A DNA stretch of 19,218 nt from DRVV01 sp964487415 (GCA_964487415.1 CAZAPQ010000006.1:1-19218), one strand, 5' to 3'. Shown: positions 7,412-16,506, counted from the stretch's first letter. Made by a program: numbers and translations. The notes: a model not told the origin generated them from the sequence alone.

Positions 7412-8179
7412 CTAAAGACCGCAAACCCTTAAGATTCTTTCAAAGCTTTCGCGGTCTCCATCAGCTTTATAACGCCTCAATGCTTCTATTATAGAGTCCC
7501 TATTTTTCTCGCCAATTTTCAAAGCCACTTTTTCAGCTACCTTCCCGCTTATAAATAAGAACTGGGATAGCGAAGTTACATTCGCTGGCTTACGGTTTAA
7601 ACTGGCAGATTCAAAATCCACTATGAAGGGGCTGTCATTAAAGTTAACAATTATATGTTTTGGGGCGCGGCTGAGCTCCCCATGGTCAAGATGGATCTTG
7701 TCAAGGCGCCAGCACTGCTCCAGCATGTTCCTTAAAACCCTCTTCACGCGTTCTGCGTCTGAAACCCTTTCTAACCATTCAGGGAGTAGAACGCCCTCTA
7801 TAAAATGCATAAGGAGAAAGTTTCTGCTAACGCTGAAAAGTTTGGGACCCACATCAACAGCATTGGCTCTTTTAAGCATTTCTGCCTCATGCTGCATCAT
7901 CGCTCGGTCGGCATCCGTTCTTCTAATTTTCAAGGCAACCTTTTCAACATTCCTATAGGCTAAAACAACCAGGCCTACACATCCCTTACCTAAAACAGGC
8001 ACATTAAAAACCTGCTTTTCCCCCTGAAACTCCAAAGCTGTAACGCCTAAATCCTTCAGCTCTTTAATGCGTTCCTCTAAATGCTCCCTATCTAGTTTCG
8101 GGTAGCACAATATAAGGGAGAAGGGTTCAGCCCTTAGACCATCAACGGGAACCCTCAAACCCTTTAAAGATAAATGCAT
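7412..8179 (-). CDS. Archaeal atypical Ser/Thr kinase-like protein (COG2112 type)
   Basis: The 255-residue protein has a minimal protein-kinase fold. The glycine loop is V-L-G-K-G-C-V-G-L (62-70), the ATP lysine is K84 in VALKIRR, and a helix C glutamate candidate is E98 or E100. A hinge-like LLMHFIEGVLLPEWL follows. The catalytic-loop equivalent is LDHGELSRAPKHIIV (164-178) and the metal-binding motif is VDFESAS with D188. This resembles the archaeal COG2112 predicted kinases, related to RIO and Bud32. The loop has E instead of D after HG and H where kinases usually have N, so catalysis may be unusual. The N-terminal ~55 residues are not part of the kinase core. It converges on purP with a 17 nt gap. 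Substrate unknown. Confidence 0.72.
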   Translation of the reverse strand: MHLSLKGLRVPVDGLRAEPFSLILCYPKLDREHLEERIKELKDLGVTALEFQGEKQVFNVPVLGKGCVGLVVLAYRNVEKVALKIRRTDADRAMMQHEAEMLKRANAVDVGPKLFSVSRNFLLMHFIEGVLLPEWLERVSDAERVKRVLRNMLEQCWRLDKIHLDHGELSRAPKHIIVNFNDSPFIVDFESASLNRKPANVTSLSQFLFISGKVAEKVALKIGEKNRDSIIEALRRYKADGDRESFERILRVCGL

Positions 8180-8289
8180 GCTCCTTCGCCTTAAATTTTG
8201 GCATTTTAATAAACAAATCCTAAAGCTTAAGCTAAAATTTTCAAACTTTCGAAGCTAAAAGATTTTTCATATTCCTCAACTATTCTTAT

Positions 8290-8613
8290 GTGGGGGAATA
8301 CACAGAAATGCTGGGACTCTCGAAAATATTCTTTAAGGGCGCCATTTTGAGGGCTATTAGGGAGTATAACAAGTATAGAAGCCCTGAGGCCAAGGCGAAA
8401 CTTATTGCACTGAAAGAGAATGAGCTTATATTAGATGTTGAAGGAACATTTTGTAGGGCTTGTGGAGTTTGGAATTACCTTGACGATTTCGTGTATGAAC
8501 TCCGGAAAAACACAGGATTAGAAGCCGAAATTGTGAATTTTAACGAATATGCACCGGAGAAAATTAGAGTTACATACACCTTAAAGAGGACTAAACGTTC
8601 ACCAGCTCCTTAA
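8290..8613 (+). CDS. Small hypothetical protein with a CxxC pair
   Basis: About 107 residues from GTG 8290, or 101 from ATG 8308; a GGGGG run about 12 nt before the latter makes ATG plausible. A helical N-terminus (GLSKIFFKGAILRAIREYNKYRS) precedes an alpha/beta region (NELILDVEGTFCRACGVWNYLDDFVYELRK) with one C-R-A-C pair, C55 and C58. A single pair could bind metal in a dimer or be redox-active. I do not recognise the family. It stands alone between the kinase (divergent) and the transporter (convergent, 31 nt gap). Confidence 0.65.
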   Translation: MGEYTEMLGLSKIFFKGAILRAIREYNKYRSPEAKAKLIALKENELILDVEGTFCRACGVWNYLDDFVYELRKNTGLEAEIVNFNEYAPEKIRVTYTLKRTKRSPAP

Positions 8614-8644
8614 CTACCAGAGCATTATAAAATCAGACTTATAG

Positions 8645-9919
8645 CTATTCTGATTTTGGCGGCTTTAGCCCCATCAGGGCGATTATTATTCCTATAACCG
8701 CAATGACAATTACGTATGGAAAAACTGCAATATAGGCGCCGAATATATCCCTAGCTTGTCCAGCCAGCAGATTGCCGGCAACTGCCCCAGCGCCATATGC
8801 TGTAAAAACTAGCCCATAGTTTCTAGCATAGTTTTTAATCCCGAAGAAGCTGGCTGTGGCTGCTGGAGCTATGGCAAGCCATCCTCCCAGATTCAACCAA
8901 AGAATGGCGAAGGCAATTGCATACACAATAATTGATTCTGGATTTGTATAAATTAGGGCTGAAGCTAGGCATATGAGAATGAAAGAGAGAATAGCAGTTT
9001 TCATGGGAGCTAGTCTGTCAGTTATCCAGCCAAAGAAGGGACGGCCAAAACCATTGCAAAAAGCGAATGGAATAGCCAAAATTGTTAGAAGACTTGAAAT
9101 TTCTGACTCGGATATTCCAGCGTTCTCTGCAACCTCTAAACCTACGGGTTTAGCTACTCCTATGGCCATCAGTCCGGCTAATGTTCCGATAGAATAACAT
9201 GCCCAAAGTGCATAAAAGCTTAAGGTCTTAACCATTTTGCTCCTTTCAAGCTCAATATTTGCGGCGCCTTTGGGTTGAGTAGGTTTCCAGTATGGAGGTT
9301 TCCAATCTGATTGTGGAAAACGAAGGAACATGGAGAAGGCAATAATCAACAGGAAGAACATTATTCCAAAGATCTTGAACATTGTAGAAACTCCGAGTCT
9401 TGCTGCAAGAAAATCGGCGAATGGTGAAACAATTGCAGCAGAGATTCCGAAGCCTAGGACGGTTAAACCTACCGCTAATCCCCTTCTATCAGGGAACCAT
9501 CTTGCAGAAACTGTTATTGGACAGTTATAAGCTATCCCAACGCCAATACCGCCGATCACGCCATATAAGAAAATAAGCATTATTGGCGAAGTTGCTAAAG
9601 ATGCAAGAAACCAGCCTAAACCCACGAATATGGCGCCTATAACTGAAACTTTTCTTGGACCATACTTTTCGATGAACCTGCCCGTGAGGGGCATAACGAG
9701 GGCAAATACTAGTAGGAAAACTATGAAAGGTAGTTGCATTTCTGTGGCTGAAACCTTCAAACCAAGCCCCTCTGGAGGTGGAGTCTCAAAGAACCTCTTT
9801 AAAGGCACAGCGATAACGCTGTAGGAATATATGGCTCCAAGGCAAAATTCTATAACTAAACCAGCAAAAACCATAAGCCACCTTGCCTTTTCAGGGGGCA
9901 ATCCAAATAACCTTTCCAC
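8645..9919 (-). CDS. MFS transporter, oxalate/formate antiporter (OFA)-like
   Basis: This 424-residue integral membrane protein has about twelve hydrophobic segments in two halves joined by a polar loop (residues about 205-230, rich in K, P and W). The start (RWLMVFAGLVIEFCLGAIYSYSV) and WFPDRRGLAVGLTVLGFG are typical of the OFA branch of the major facilitator superfamily. GRFIEKYGPRK and GWITDRLAPMK are the two motif A loops. Known OFA members exchange or import small carboxylates such as oxalate, formate or lactate; the substrate here is unknown. The start is GTG at 9919, with GGTGAT 5 nt upstream. A likely TATA element (TTTTTATG, minus strand) lies near 9985-9999. Confidence 0.88.
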   Translation of the reverse strand: MERLFGLPPEKARWLMVFAGLVIEFCLGAIYSYSVIAVPLKRFFETPPPEGLGLKVSATEMQLPFIVFLLVFALVMPLTGRFIEKYGPRKVSVIGAIFVGLGWFLASLATSPIMLIFLYGVIGGIGVGIAYNCPITVSARWFPDRRGLAVGLTVLGFGISAAIVSPFADFLAARLGVSTMFKIFGIMFFLLIIAFSMFLRFPQSDWKPPYWKPTQPKGAANIELERSKMVKTLSFYALWACYSIGTLAGLMAIGVAKPVGLEVAENAGISESEISSLLTILAIPFAFCNGFGRPFFGWITDRLAPMKTAILSFILICLASALIYTNPESIIVYAIAFAILWLNLGGWLAIAPAATASFFGIKNYARNYGLVFTAYGAGAVAGNLLAGQARDIFGAYIAVFPYVIVIAVIGIIIALMGLKPPKSE

Positions 9920-10318
9920 CGCACATCACCATTCGTACATTCAGACGACTTTAATCCATTGGAAGCTTAGAACTTTAGCAGTTTTACATAAAAAGATTTC
10001 CGCCTTTAGATTGATCCAGAATAATTTAAAAGTTAAGAGATTTCTGAAGCTCTCGAGGGGTTCTTAGGCTTTTAAAGTAACACTTTCCCTATTTTGGGTT
10101 TTATATGATTGGAGACAAGCAAAAAATGCCATTAGCTTTTGTCCTCCTTTATGGCTTAGTGGCAACAGCTTTTATGGCTGGAGTGTGCGAGGAAACGGCT
10201 TGTGGGATATCAAAAAGGTTTAGGGGGCTATACTGCTTCCAAGCTTTGGCTAGGCGATATAGTAGGGCTTCTTCACAACGTATTTACTGTGAATTTAAAA
10301 TGTGGGAAAAGATGGTCT
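9920..10318. other. Non-coding gap between transporter and EF-2
   Basis: The left part contains the minus-strand promoter of the transporter gene. The remainder shows no convincing gene, RNA or repeat. A plus-strand open frame from 10105 runs into the EF-2 C-terminus on the opposite strand and has no Shine-Dalgarno site or recognisable motif. Confidence 0.4.
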
Positions 10319-12538
10319 TCACTCTTCTTCGTAGAACTCTTCATAGCTTGGTGGTGTTGGGCTTAATCCTTTACGCTCGCGGATCTGCCTTATAACATCA
10401 GCATGCATGGATTCGGGCACTGGTGCCCAGCGGCTGAACTGGGTTGCCCAGAAAGCTCTGCCCTGCGTTGACGATCTAAGCTCGTCAGCCATTCCAAAGG
10501 ATTCAGCCACTGGAATTTCAGCCTTAACTATAACCATATCCTCCTCATTCGCCATGTCCAAGATCCTGCCTCTACGCTTCTGCACAAGCGAAATAACAGG
10601 GCTTACAAAATCGTTTGGAACCTTACAGTCGAAACTCATTATAGGCTCAAGAAGCTTAGGCTCGCTCATCAGGAAGGCACACCATATGGGGCGCCATGTC
10701 ATTGGCAGAATCTGAGCTGGCCCACGGTGCACGGGGTCCTCGTGGATTAGGATATCTTCAAGGTTCACCTTTAACCCGTACATGGGTTCTTTAGCCAATA
10801 CCCCAGTGTCAACAGCGTCGCGGAAGCCTGACTTGATATGATCAATAACTTCCTCCACGTATTGTCTTCCCTTGATTCTGTTCACAAGTATGTTTGCACC
10901 CTCGATAGCCACAACGTTGCGCGCATCCTCTGTTGACCATCCATACTCCTTTGTGAGAATCTTCTGTCTCTCATCGCGGGTCTGCATTTCATTTATTTTG
11001 CCAGTTTTTATGGCTTCTATAACATCTTCTGAAAGCTTTTCAACGGTTACCCAGAGCCTATTATGCTTGTTTGGACTCTTACCAAGCACAGGTGGGCCCT
11101 TGTAGTCGCGGCCTACAGTTTCACGGTAAATGACAATAGGCTTACTTATCTTAACCTTTAAACCTGCCTCCTGCATGCGGTAAGCTGTAACCTCAAGGTG
11201 AAGTTCACCCATGCCGCTGAGAAGGTACTGCCCAGACTCCTTGTCTATTTTGAAGTGGAGGTTCGGATCTTCAAGAGTGAGCTTATGAATAACCTTGTCG
11301 AAGAGAGGCAGATCCCTAACGTTTTCAGGTTCAACAGCCACGGTAACCACAGGATCTGAAACATATTTAAGCGCCTCAAAAGGAACCGTTTCAACACCTT
11401 CTTCCGCAATTGTTTCTCCAACACGGACGGATGGGAGTCCTGAAAGCGCAGCAATGTTTCCAGCCGGAATACGTTCCACAATCACTCTGTCAGCGGCCAT
11501 GCTCATGTAAACTTGCTGTATTGTGCCTTTCATGCGGCTGGTTACGAGACGTATTATTTTGCCCCTTTCCACGGTTCCGCTGAAAACTCGACCAATAGCA
11601 ACCACACCGCTGTGGGGGTCAACCTCAATAGTTGTTATGCACATAAGAAGGGGCCCATTAGCATCAACCTTAGCCATTGCAAGCCCAACCGGGCTTTTGG
11701 GGTCTCCAGGCCATATTTGGGTTTGCCTATAAGGCTGAGCTTCCAGCGGGCTTGGAAGGTGCTCACAGAACATGTCAAGGATAGGTTCATATAATGGGGC
11801 CTTTTTGCTTAGGGCTTCAACCTTTCTTCCTATTTCGTCAGGATCTCCTGTATAGGCGTCTATTATGTCGCGGAAGGTTATTCCCTTAGCCTTCATGTGG
11901 GGGAGGTTTAAGCCCCACTTGTGGAGGGCTGAACCGAAAGCCACCCGCCCATCTTCAACCTTAACTTGCCAGTCCTTTTTATGCTCTGGAGGAGCATACT
12001 TTTCTATGATATTGTTCACCCTCAGAATTATCTTTGCAAATTTCTTCTGTATCTCCTCTGGAGTGAGTTTCAGTTCCTTAATCAGCCTATCCACCTTGTT
12101 TATGTAAAGTAAAGGTTTAACCCTCTCCCGAAGGGCTTGCATTAAGACGGTTTCGGTCTGAGTCATGGGGCCCTCAACCGCGTCCACAACAACAAGGGCA
12201 CCGTCCACTGCACGGAGGCTTCTAGTCACCGCGCCGCTGAAGTCTATGTGGCCCGGCGTATCGATGAGGTTTATGAGGTAATCCTGCCCCTTATACTCAT
12301 GGACTAGGCTTATGTTGGATGCAAAAACAGTCATTTGCCTCTTCTGCTCAAGCTCCCAGGAGTCTAGGAAAAGTTTCTGTCCAGCAACCTGTTCGCTTAT
12401 GATTCCAGCAGCGGCCAGCAGACTGTCCGAGAGTGTCGTTTTACCATGATCCACATGGGCAATTATGCTGGTGTTCCTTATCCTTTCAGGAGTGTTCATC
12501 AGCTTTACTATTTCCTCAACTTGCCTATAACGTCCCAT
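10319..12538 (-). CDS. fusA: Translation elongation factor 2 (aEF-2), copy 1
   Basis: The 739-residue GTPase moves tRNA and mRNA through the ribosome. G1 is AHVDHGKT (27-34), G3 DTPGH (93-97) and G4 NKVD (147-150). Domain II, domain III with LLSGMGELHLEV (439-450), domain IV and a complete C-terminus (RQIRERKGL) follow. The domain IV tip reads LIHEDPVHRGPAQILP, with H604 at the position modified to diphthamide in archaea and eukaryotes; this is the usual archaeal form. Switch I reads QKRQMT with the essential Thr T70 kept, but Q-M replaces the near-universal G-I. The start has GGAGGG 6 nt upstream and a TATA box at 12595-12606. The gene is divergent from a second EF-2 copy. The ordinary domain IV tip suggests this is the housekeeping translocase. 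Confidence 0.95.
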   Translation of the reverse strand: MGRYRQVEEIVKLMNTPERIRNTSIIAHVDHGKTTLSDSLLAAAGIISEQVAGQKLFLDSWELEQKRQMTVFASNISLVHEYKGQDYLINLIDTPGHIDFSGAVTRSLRAVDGALVVVDAVEGPMTQTETVLMQALRERVKPLLYINKVDRLIKELKLTPEEIQKKFAKIILRVNNIIEKYAPPEHKKDWQVKVEDGRVAFGSALHKWGLNLPHMKAKGITFRDIIDAYTGDPDEIGRKVEALSKKAPLYEPILDMFCEHLPSPLEAQPYRQTQIWPGDPKSPVGLAMAKVDANGPLLMCITTIEVDPHSGVVAIGRVFSGTVERGKIIRLVTSRMKGTIQQVYMSMAADRVIVERIPAGNIAALSGLPSVRVGETIAEEGVETVPFEALKYVSDPVVTVAVEPENVRDLPLFDKVIHKLTLEDPNLHFKIDKESGQYLLSGMGELHLEVTAYRMQEAGLKVKISKPIVIYRETVGRDYKGPPVLGKSPNKHNRLWVTVEKLSEDVIEAIKTGKINEMQTRDERQKILTKEYGWSTEDARNVVAIEGANILVNRIKGRQYVEEVIDHIKSGFRDAVDTGVLAKEPMYGLKVNLEDILIHEDPVHRGPAQILPMTWRPIWCAFLMSEPKLLEPIMSFDCKVPNDFVSPVISLVQKRRGRILDMANEEDMVIVKAEIPVAESFGMADELRSSTQGRAFWATQFSRWAPVPESMHADVIRQIRERKGLSPTPPSYEEFYEEE

Positions 12539-12594
12539 AATTAACCCTCCACATCTTATCGAAGCATCCTCTTACGTTGAACTTTAAATTCGCT

Positions 12595-12606
12595 TTTATA
12601 TTTAAA
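12595..12606 (-). promoter_or_regulatory. TATA box of EF-2 copy 1
   Basis: TTTAAATATAAA on the minus strand, 57-68 nt upstream of the ATG, is a near-ideal archaeal TATA box. It gives a leader of about 30 nt containing the GGAGGG ribosome-binding site. Confidence 0.65.
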
Positions 12607-12814
12607 CCAAGCATCAGGTTCCCTTTCACAGAGATAGGCTACATGGATGTGAAAAATGCGTCATATTAACCTTTTGCATACAACAGACATTTAACAGATA
12701 AAAATGGAGACGAAAGGGAAAGATTAAACGTCTAACCATTTCTATAAGCGTGCCATGGGGTGAAGAGCATTAACCTTAAAAAGATTTAGGCAAACGGCCA
12801 AAATCATCGAAATA

Positions 12815-14944
12815 ATGAAAAAGAAGGAGCAAATCCGCAATGTCGGAATAGTGGCGCATATAGATCATGGAAAAACCACGCTTACAGATTCTCTTCTAGC
12901 TGGAGTTGGGTTAATTTCGCATAAAATAGCCGGAAAGGCGCGGGTTCTTGACTATTTAGAAGAGGAACAGAAACGGGGAATAACTATAAAGACAGCGAAC
13001 ATATCGCTACTGCATGAAAACAGCGGAAAACAGTATGTAATTAATTTAGTGGATACTCCCGGCCACGTGGACTTTACAGGCAGGGTTACTAGGGCATTAA
13101 GGGCCATAGACGGTGCTGTTGTGGTTGTGGACGCAGTTGAGGAAATTATGGCTCAGACGGAAACTGTTACTCGACAAGCCCTAGAGGAGAGGGTTAAACC
13201 AGTTTTATTCATAAATAAGGTTGATAGGCTCATTAGAGAGTTGAGGCTTAACCCAAGCGAAATACAAGAAAAGCTGAAGCGCATAATACGTGAGTTCAAC
13301 AATCTAATTGAAATTTATGGCGAGCCTGAATTTGTAGAATCTTGGAAAGTGGATCCCCTAAATGAGAGTGTAGCTTTTGGGTCGGCTTTAGACGGATGGG
13401 GCTTAACATTAAAGATGGCACGGGAAAGGGGGATAAAATTTAGTGACATTATTGATGCTTACGAGAAAAATCGGCATGAAAGCCTTGAAACGTTCATTCC
13501 ACTTCCCAGAGTTATCCTCGAAATGATTATTGAAAAACTTCCAAACCCTATTGAAGCCCAAAAATATAGGCTGCCCAAAATATGGAAAGGCAATTTGGAT
13601 TCTGAAGTTGGCAGGGCTATGATGGCATGTGATGATCGCGGACCTACAGTTATATGGGTGACAATGGTTCAGGCTGACCCGAATTTTGGGCTTGTCGCCA
13701 CTGGAAGAATCTTCTCGGGAACCGTTAAGGCCGGCAAAGAGGTTTACCTTTTGAATTCAGGTGAAAAGCATAGGGTAAAGCAGGTTTTCATGTACATGGG
13801 ACCTTTCAAGGAATCTGTGTCCGAAATGAGTGCAGGCAACATAGTAGCAATAGCTGGGTTGGATTCCGCTAGAGCAGGTGAAACCATTATTGACGTGGCC
13901 TACAAGGATGAAACTGCACATTTTGAGCAGATAAAATATGTATCAGAACCCGTTATGACAATAACAGTTGAGCCTAAAAACCCGGCAGAATTGCCGCGTT
14001 TAATAGAAACCATGAGAAAAATTTCCATAGAAGACCCAAACATCCTCATCAGCATGAACGAGGAAACAGGTGAATATCTGCTCAGCGGGGTAGGGGAGCT
14101 CCACCTAGAGGTTTCTTTAAAATTTCTACGGGAATATGCTGGCAGGATGGAAATTGTAGCATCCAAGCCCAGCGTTGTTTATAGGGAAAGTGTCGAAGAA
14201 AAAGGGGCAAAAGTTTCGGCGGAAAGCCCTAACGGGCAAAACAAGTTTTTGGTGCGGGTGGAACCCCTGGAAGAGGAGTTTATAAACCTCATTGGAAAAG
14301 GCGAAGTGGATAGAGAGCTCTTAATTGAAAAAGGATGGGCTGAAACTGAAGCGAAAGGAATTCTTGCTTTTGACAAGTCCGGGAATGTACTTTTAGACCT
14401 ATCTGGAGGTATTCAAGGAGATGATGAAGTTAGGAAAACTGTGATCAATGGCTTTATGTGGACATGCAGGGCCGGGCCATTATGTCAGGAGCCTATAAGA
14501 GGCGTCAAAATTAAAATTTTAGAGGCTAGAATTGCCGATAGTGTAGAGCATAGGGGAACAGCACAAATATTACCCGCGCTGCACCACGCTATATTTGAGT
14601 CATTCTTGACAGCGAAACCTATACTTCTAGAGCCAATTTATAGAATTGAGGTGTCTGTTCCAGTCCAATGGCTTGGTGAATGCCTAAACATTATAAAGAA
14701 GAGGAGAGGCAGGGTATCATCATCAGAAATTAAGGGAATCTTAGCTGTTGTTAAGGCTTATATTCCAGTAGCGGAATCCTTCGGGTTATCAACGGAGATG
14801 CGTTCAGCCACTGCAGGCCGCGCCTTTTGGCAATGCACTTTCCACGGTTGGGAGAAAGTTCCAAAAGATTTAATGATGAAGATCGTGAAGCAAATACGCG
14901 AAAGGAAAGGCTTGCCTATTGAAGGTCCATATGCCCAAAGCTGA
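12815..14944 (+). CDS. EF-2 paralogue, copy 2
   Basis: A full-length 709-residue EF-2 homologue with intact GTPase motifs: AHIDHGKT (14-21), EEQKRGIT with T57 in a canonical switch I, DTPGH (80-84) and NKVD (134-137). Domains II-V are present, including LLSGVGELHLEV and the C-terminal RQIRERKGL-like KQIRERKGL. The domain IV tip differs from ordinary archaeal EF-2: ARIADSVEHRGTAQILP replaces the usual LHEDPVHRGPAQ form. H579 at the diphthamide position remains. N-terminal and linker regions are shorter than in copy 1. It could be a specialised translocase, a recycling or stress factor, or the main EF-2 under some conditions. No strong Shine-Dalgarno site is present, and a TATA-like CTTAAAAAGATTTA about 40 nt upstream suggests a short or absent leader. 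The OGG-type glycosylase gene follows after 23 nt, so they may share a transcript. Confidence 0.9.
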   Translation: MKKKEQIRNVGIVAHIDHGKTTLTDSLLAGVGLISHKIAGKARVLDYLEEEQKRGITIKTANISLLHENSGKQYVINLVDTPGHVDFTGRVTRALRAIDGAVVVVDAVEEIMAQTETVTRQALEERVKPVLFINKVDRLIRELRLNPSEIQEKLKRIIREFNNLIEIYGEPEFVESWKVDPLNESVAFGSALDGWGLTLKMARERGIKFSDIIDAYEKNRHESLETFIPLPRVILEMIIEKLPNPIEAQKYRLPKIWKGNLDSEVGRAMMACDDRGPTVIWVTMVQADPNFGLVATGRIFSGTVKAGKEVYLLNSGEKHRVKQVFMYMGPFKESVSEMSAGNIVAIAGLDSARAGETIIDVAYKDETAHFEQIKYVSEPVMTITVEPKNPAELPRLIETMRKISIEDPNILISMNEETGEYLLSGVGELHLEVSLKFLREYAGRMEIVASKPSVVYRESVEEKGAKVSAESPNGQNKFLVRVEPLEEEFINLIGKGEVDRELLIEKGWAETEAKGILAFDKSGNVLLDLSGGIQGDDEVRKTVINGFMWTCRAGPLCQEPIRGVKIKILEARIADSVEHRGTAQILPALHHAIFESFLTAKPILLEPIYRIEVSVPVQWLGECLNIIKKRRGRVSSSEIKGILAVVKAYIPVAESFGLSTEMRSATAGRAFWQCTFHGWEKVPKDLMMKIVKQIRERKGLPIEGPYAQS

Positions 14945-14967
14945 AAATAAAGGGTAAGCGTGATTTT

Positions 14968-15861
14968 ATGGAGGAAATTAAGCTTGACGACTATCAGCCC
15001 TTTGATTTAGAATCAACTCTATGTTGCGGACAAACGTTCAGATGGAGCAAAATCGGCGAGTGGTGGTATGGCACAGTTGGGGAAAGCGTCTTCAAGATTA
15101 GGCAAGCATATGGGAAACTTGAATTTGAAAATGCCTCCAGAAAAATGGTGGAGGAGTATTTCGGCCTAAAGGATGATTTGCAAGAAATTTTACGTCAAAT
15201 AGCAAAAGATCAACACATGCAGAAGGTGGTTAGAACCGTTAAAGGTCTACGTATTTTAAGACAGAATCCATGGGAATGCTTAATCTCATACATATGCGCA
15301 ACCTATAAGAATATACCTGCAATATCGCGGATGCTCCATTGTCTATGCAAAAAGTTCGGTGATAAGGTGTTCTTTGACGGGTACGCCTTTTACACCTTCC
15401 CAGAAGCTGAGAGTCTAGCAAAGGCGGGTTTAGCTGATCTGGCTGAATGTGGATTGGGCTATAGGGCTAAATATGTCCTAGAAGCTGCCAAAAAGGTTTA
15501 CAGCGGCGAACTGAATGTTGAAAACTTAAGGGTCAAAGGATTCGAGGAAGCCAGAAAGGAGCTGGTCAGTTTAAAGGGTGTTGGTTTAAAGGCTGCGGAT
15601 TGTGTGCTGCTGTTCTCCCTTGAAAAGCTGGAGGCTTTTCCAGTGGATGTATGGGTAAAACGCGCTTTAATAAGGCATTATGCAAGTCACTTTGACGGAA
15701 ATTTTCTTCGGAGGATAGTCTCAAAAAGTTCCCTAACTATAAGGGAATATGAACTCCTAAGCTCTTTTGGGCGAAACTACTTTGGAAAGTTCGCGGGATA
15801 TGCGCAGGAATACCTATACCATTTTGAAAGGCAAAACTTTAAATCAAACCCATTGCCTTGA
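14968..15861 (+). CDS. ogg: 8-oxoguanine DNA glycosylase, OGG1-type
   Basis: The 297-residue enzyme removes oxidised guanine and has the two-domain plan of OGG1. The N-terminal beta domain has CCGQTFRW (19-26). The helix-hairpin-helix domain has SLKGVGLKAADCVLLFSL (201-218) with the nucleophile K208, and PVDVWVKR (225-232) with the catalytic D227. CGLGYRAKYV (161-170) matches the opposite-base-reading arginine loop of eukaryotic OGG1. The estranged-cytosine loop is A-T-Y-K-N-I (111-116), shorter in asparagines than human N-N-N. It is full length and probably bifunctional (glycosylase and lyase). It lies 23 nt after the EF-2 paralogue. Its last 23 nt overlap the end of the convergent minus-strand gene. 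Confidence 0.9.
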   Translation: MEEIKLDDYQPFDLESTLCCGQTFRWSKIGEWWYGTVGESVFKIRQAYGKLEFENASRKMVEEYFGLKDDLQEILRQIAKDQHMQKVVRTVKGLRILRQNPWECLISYICATYKNIPAISRMLHCLCKKFGDKVFFDGYAFYTFPEAESLAKAGLADLAECGLGYRAKYVLEAAKKVYSGELNVENLRVKGFEEARKELVSLKGVGLKAADCVLLFSLEKLEAFPVDVWVKRALIRHYASHFDGNFLRRIVSKSSLTIREYELLSSFGRNYFGKFAGYAQEYLYHFERQNFKSNPLP

Positions 15862-16198
15862 GGGTTTCTGCGGACCTGCTTCCCTGAGTTGTTGCCATTG
15901 ATATGGCCTCAGAAATAAGCCTCCTAGCGACATCGTAATTGCGTGTTTTCGCTTCTTCAAGAGCCTTTTGAAGCTTTTGAATTATTTCCCTGAGCTCCTC
16001 CATTTTGGTAGCATTAACTGCTATGCTAACCTCAAGCATCAAGGCGTTAAAGTATGCCTTTAGAAGTTTTTCAGCGCCGACGATTTCCTGTTCTTTCAAA
16101 TTTTCAAGGAAATCTAAGAGGCTTGACGCCACTATAAGGCTTGACTTAATTTTTTCGGTATAATGGAAGACGAGAAAATCCTTTCTTTGTTCATGCAA
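15839..16198 (-). CDS. Helical hypothetical protein
   Basis: I choose TTG at 16198, giving about 119 residues beginning LHEQRKDFLVFHYTEKIK. It lies 2 nt after the stop of the upstream thioredoxin-like gene, with GAAGGGAT just before it. A longer start at 16234 would overlap that gene by 34 nt. The product is almost entirely helical and charged: AEKLLKAYFNALMLEVSIAVNATKMEELREIIQKLQKALEEAKTR suggests a helical bundle or coiled coil, with no enzyme motif. I do not recognise the family. Coupling to the redox gene suggests a shared transcript. Confidence 0.65.
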   Translation of the reverse strand: MHEQRKDFLVFHYTEKIKSSLIVASSLLDFLENLKEQEIVGAEKLLKAYFNALMLEVSIAVNATKMEELREIIQKLQKALEEAKTRNYDVARRLISEAISMATTQGSRSAETLKAMGLI

Positions 16199-16200
16199 AT

Positions 16201-16506
16201 TTATCCCTTCTCGGCTTTGGCTCTTGCCCTCCACCTTTCAAGTCTCTTCTGAACTTCCTCTTCAAGCTGCTCCTTTGATATGAGACGCCCCCTAACGAGA
16301 ACCTCGTCCTTCAGAACTATGCTTGGAACGCTCATTATCTGATGGGGTTGGGCTTCTTCTAAACCCTCCCGCGTGCCCATATTTACTTCTTTATAGGCTA
16401 AACCAAACTTCTGTGCAACCTCAGAAGCAATACGCTTAGCCAAGGGACAGACGGAACAGCTTGGCAGAGTGAAAACCTTCAACTCTAAGTCACAACTTGT
16501 CTCCAT
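16201..16506 (-). CDS. Small thioredoxin/glutaredoxin-fold protein
   Basis: The 101-residue protein fits the small archaeal thioredoxin-like family. The first strand (LKVFTLP) leads into the redox pair C17-S-V-C20 in PSCSVCPLAK. A helix and VNMGTREGLE follow, then M-S-V-P61-S-I-V-L with the cis-proline that faces the active site, and the last strand (KDEVLVRGR). The tail is helical and basic. It probably exchanges thiols and disulfides in the cytosol; partners are unknown. A TATA-like AATTTTAAGG (16531-16540, minus) about 25-35 nt before the ATG suggests a leaderless transcript. It is divergent from the interrupted tRNA locus. Confidence 0.8.
   Translation of the reverse strand: METSCDLELKVFTLPSCSVCPLAKRIASEVAQKFGLAYKEVNMGTREGLEEAQPHQIMSVPSIVLKDEVLVRGRLISKEQLEEEVQKRLERWRARAKAEKG

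Noticed and set aside
10105..10395. Plus-strand open frame of 96 codons beside EF-2
   Set aside because: It overlaps the EF-2 C-terminus on the opposite strand, has no ribosome-binding site or known motif, and its last part is just the complement of EF-2 coding sequence.
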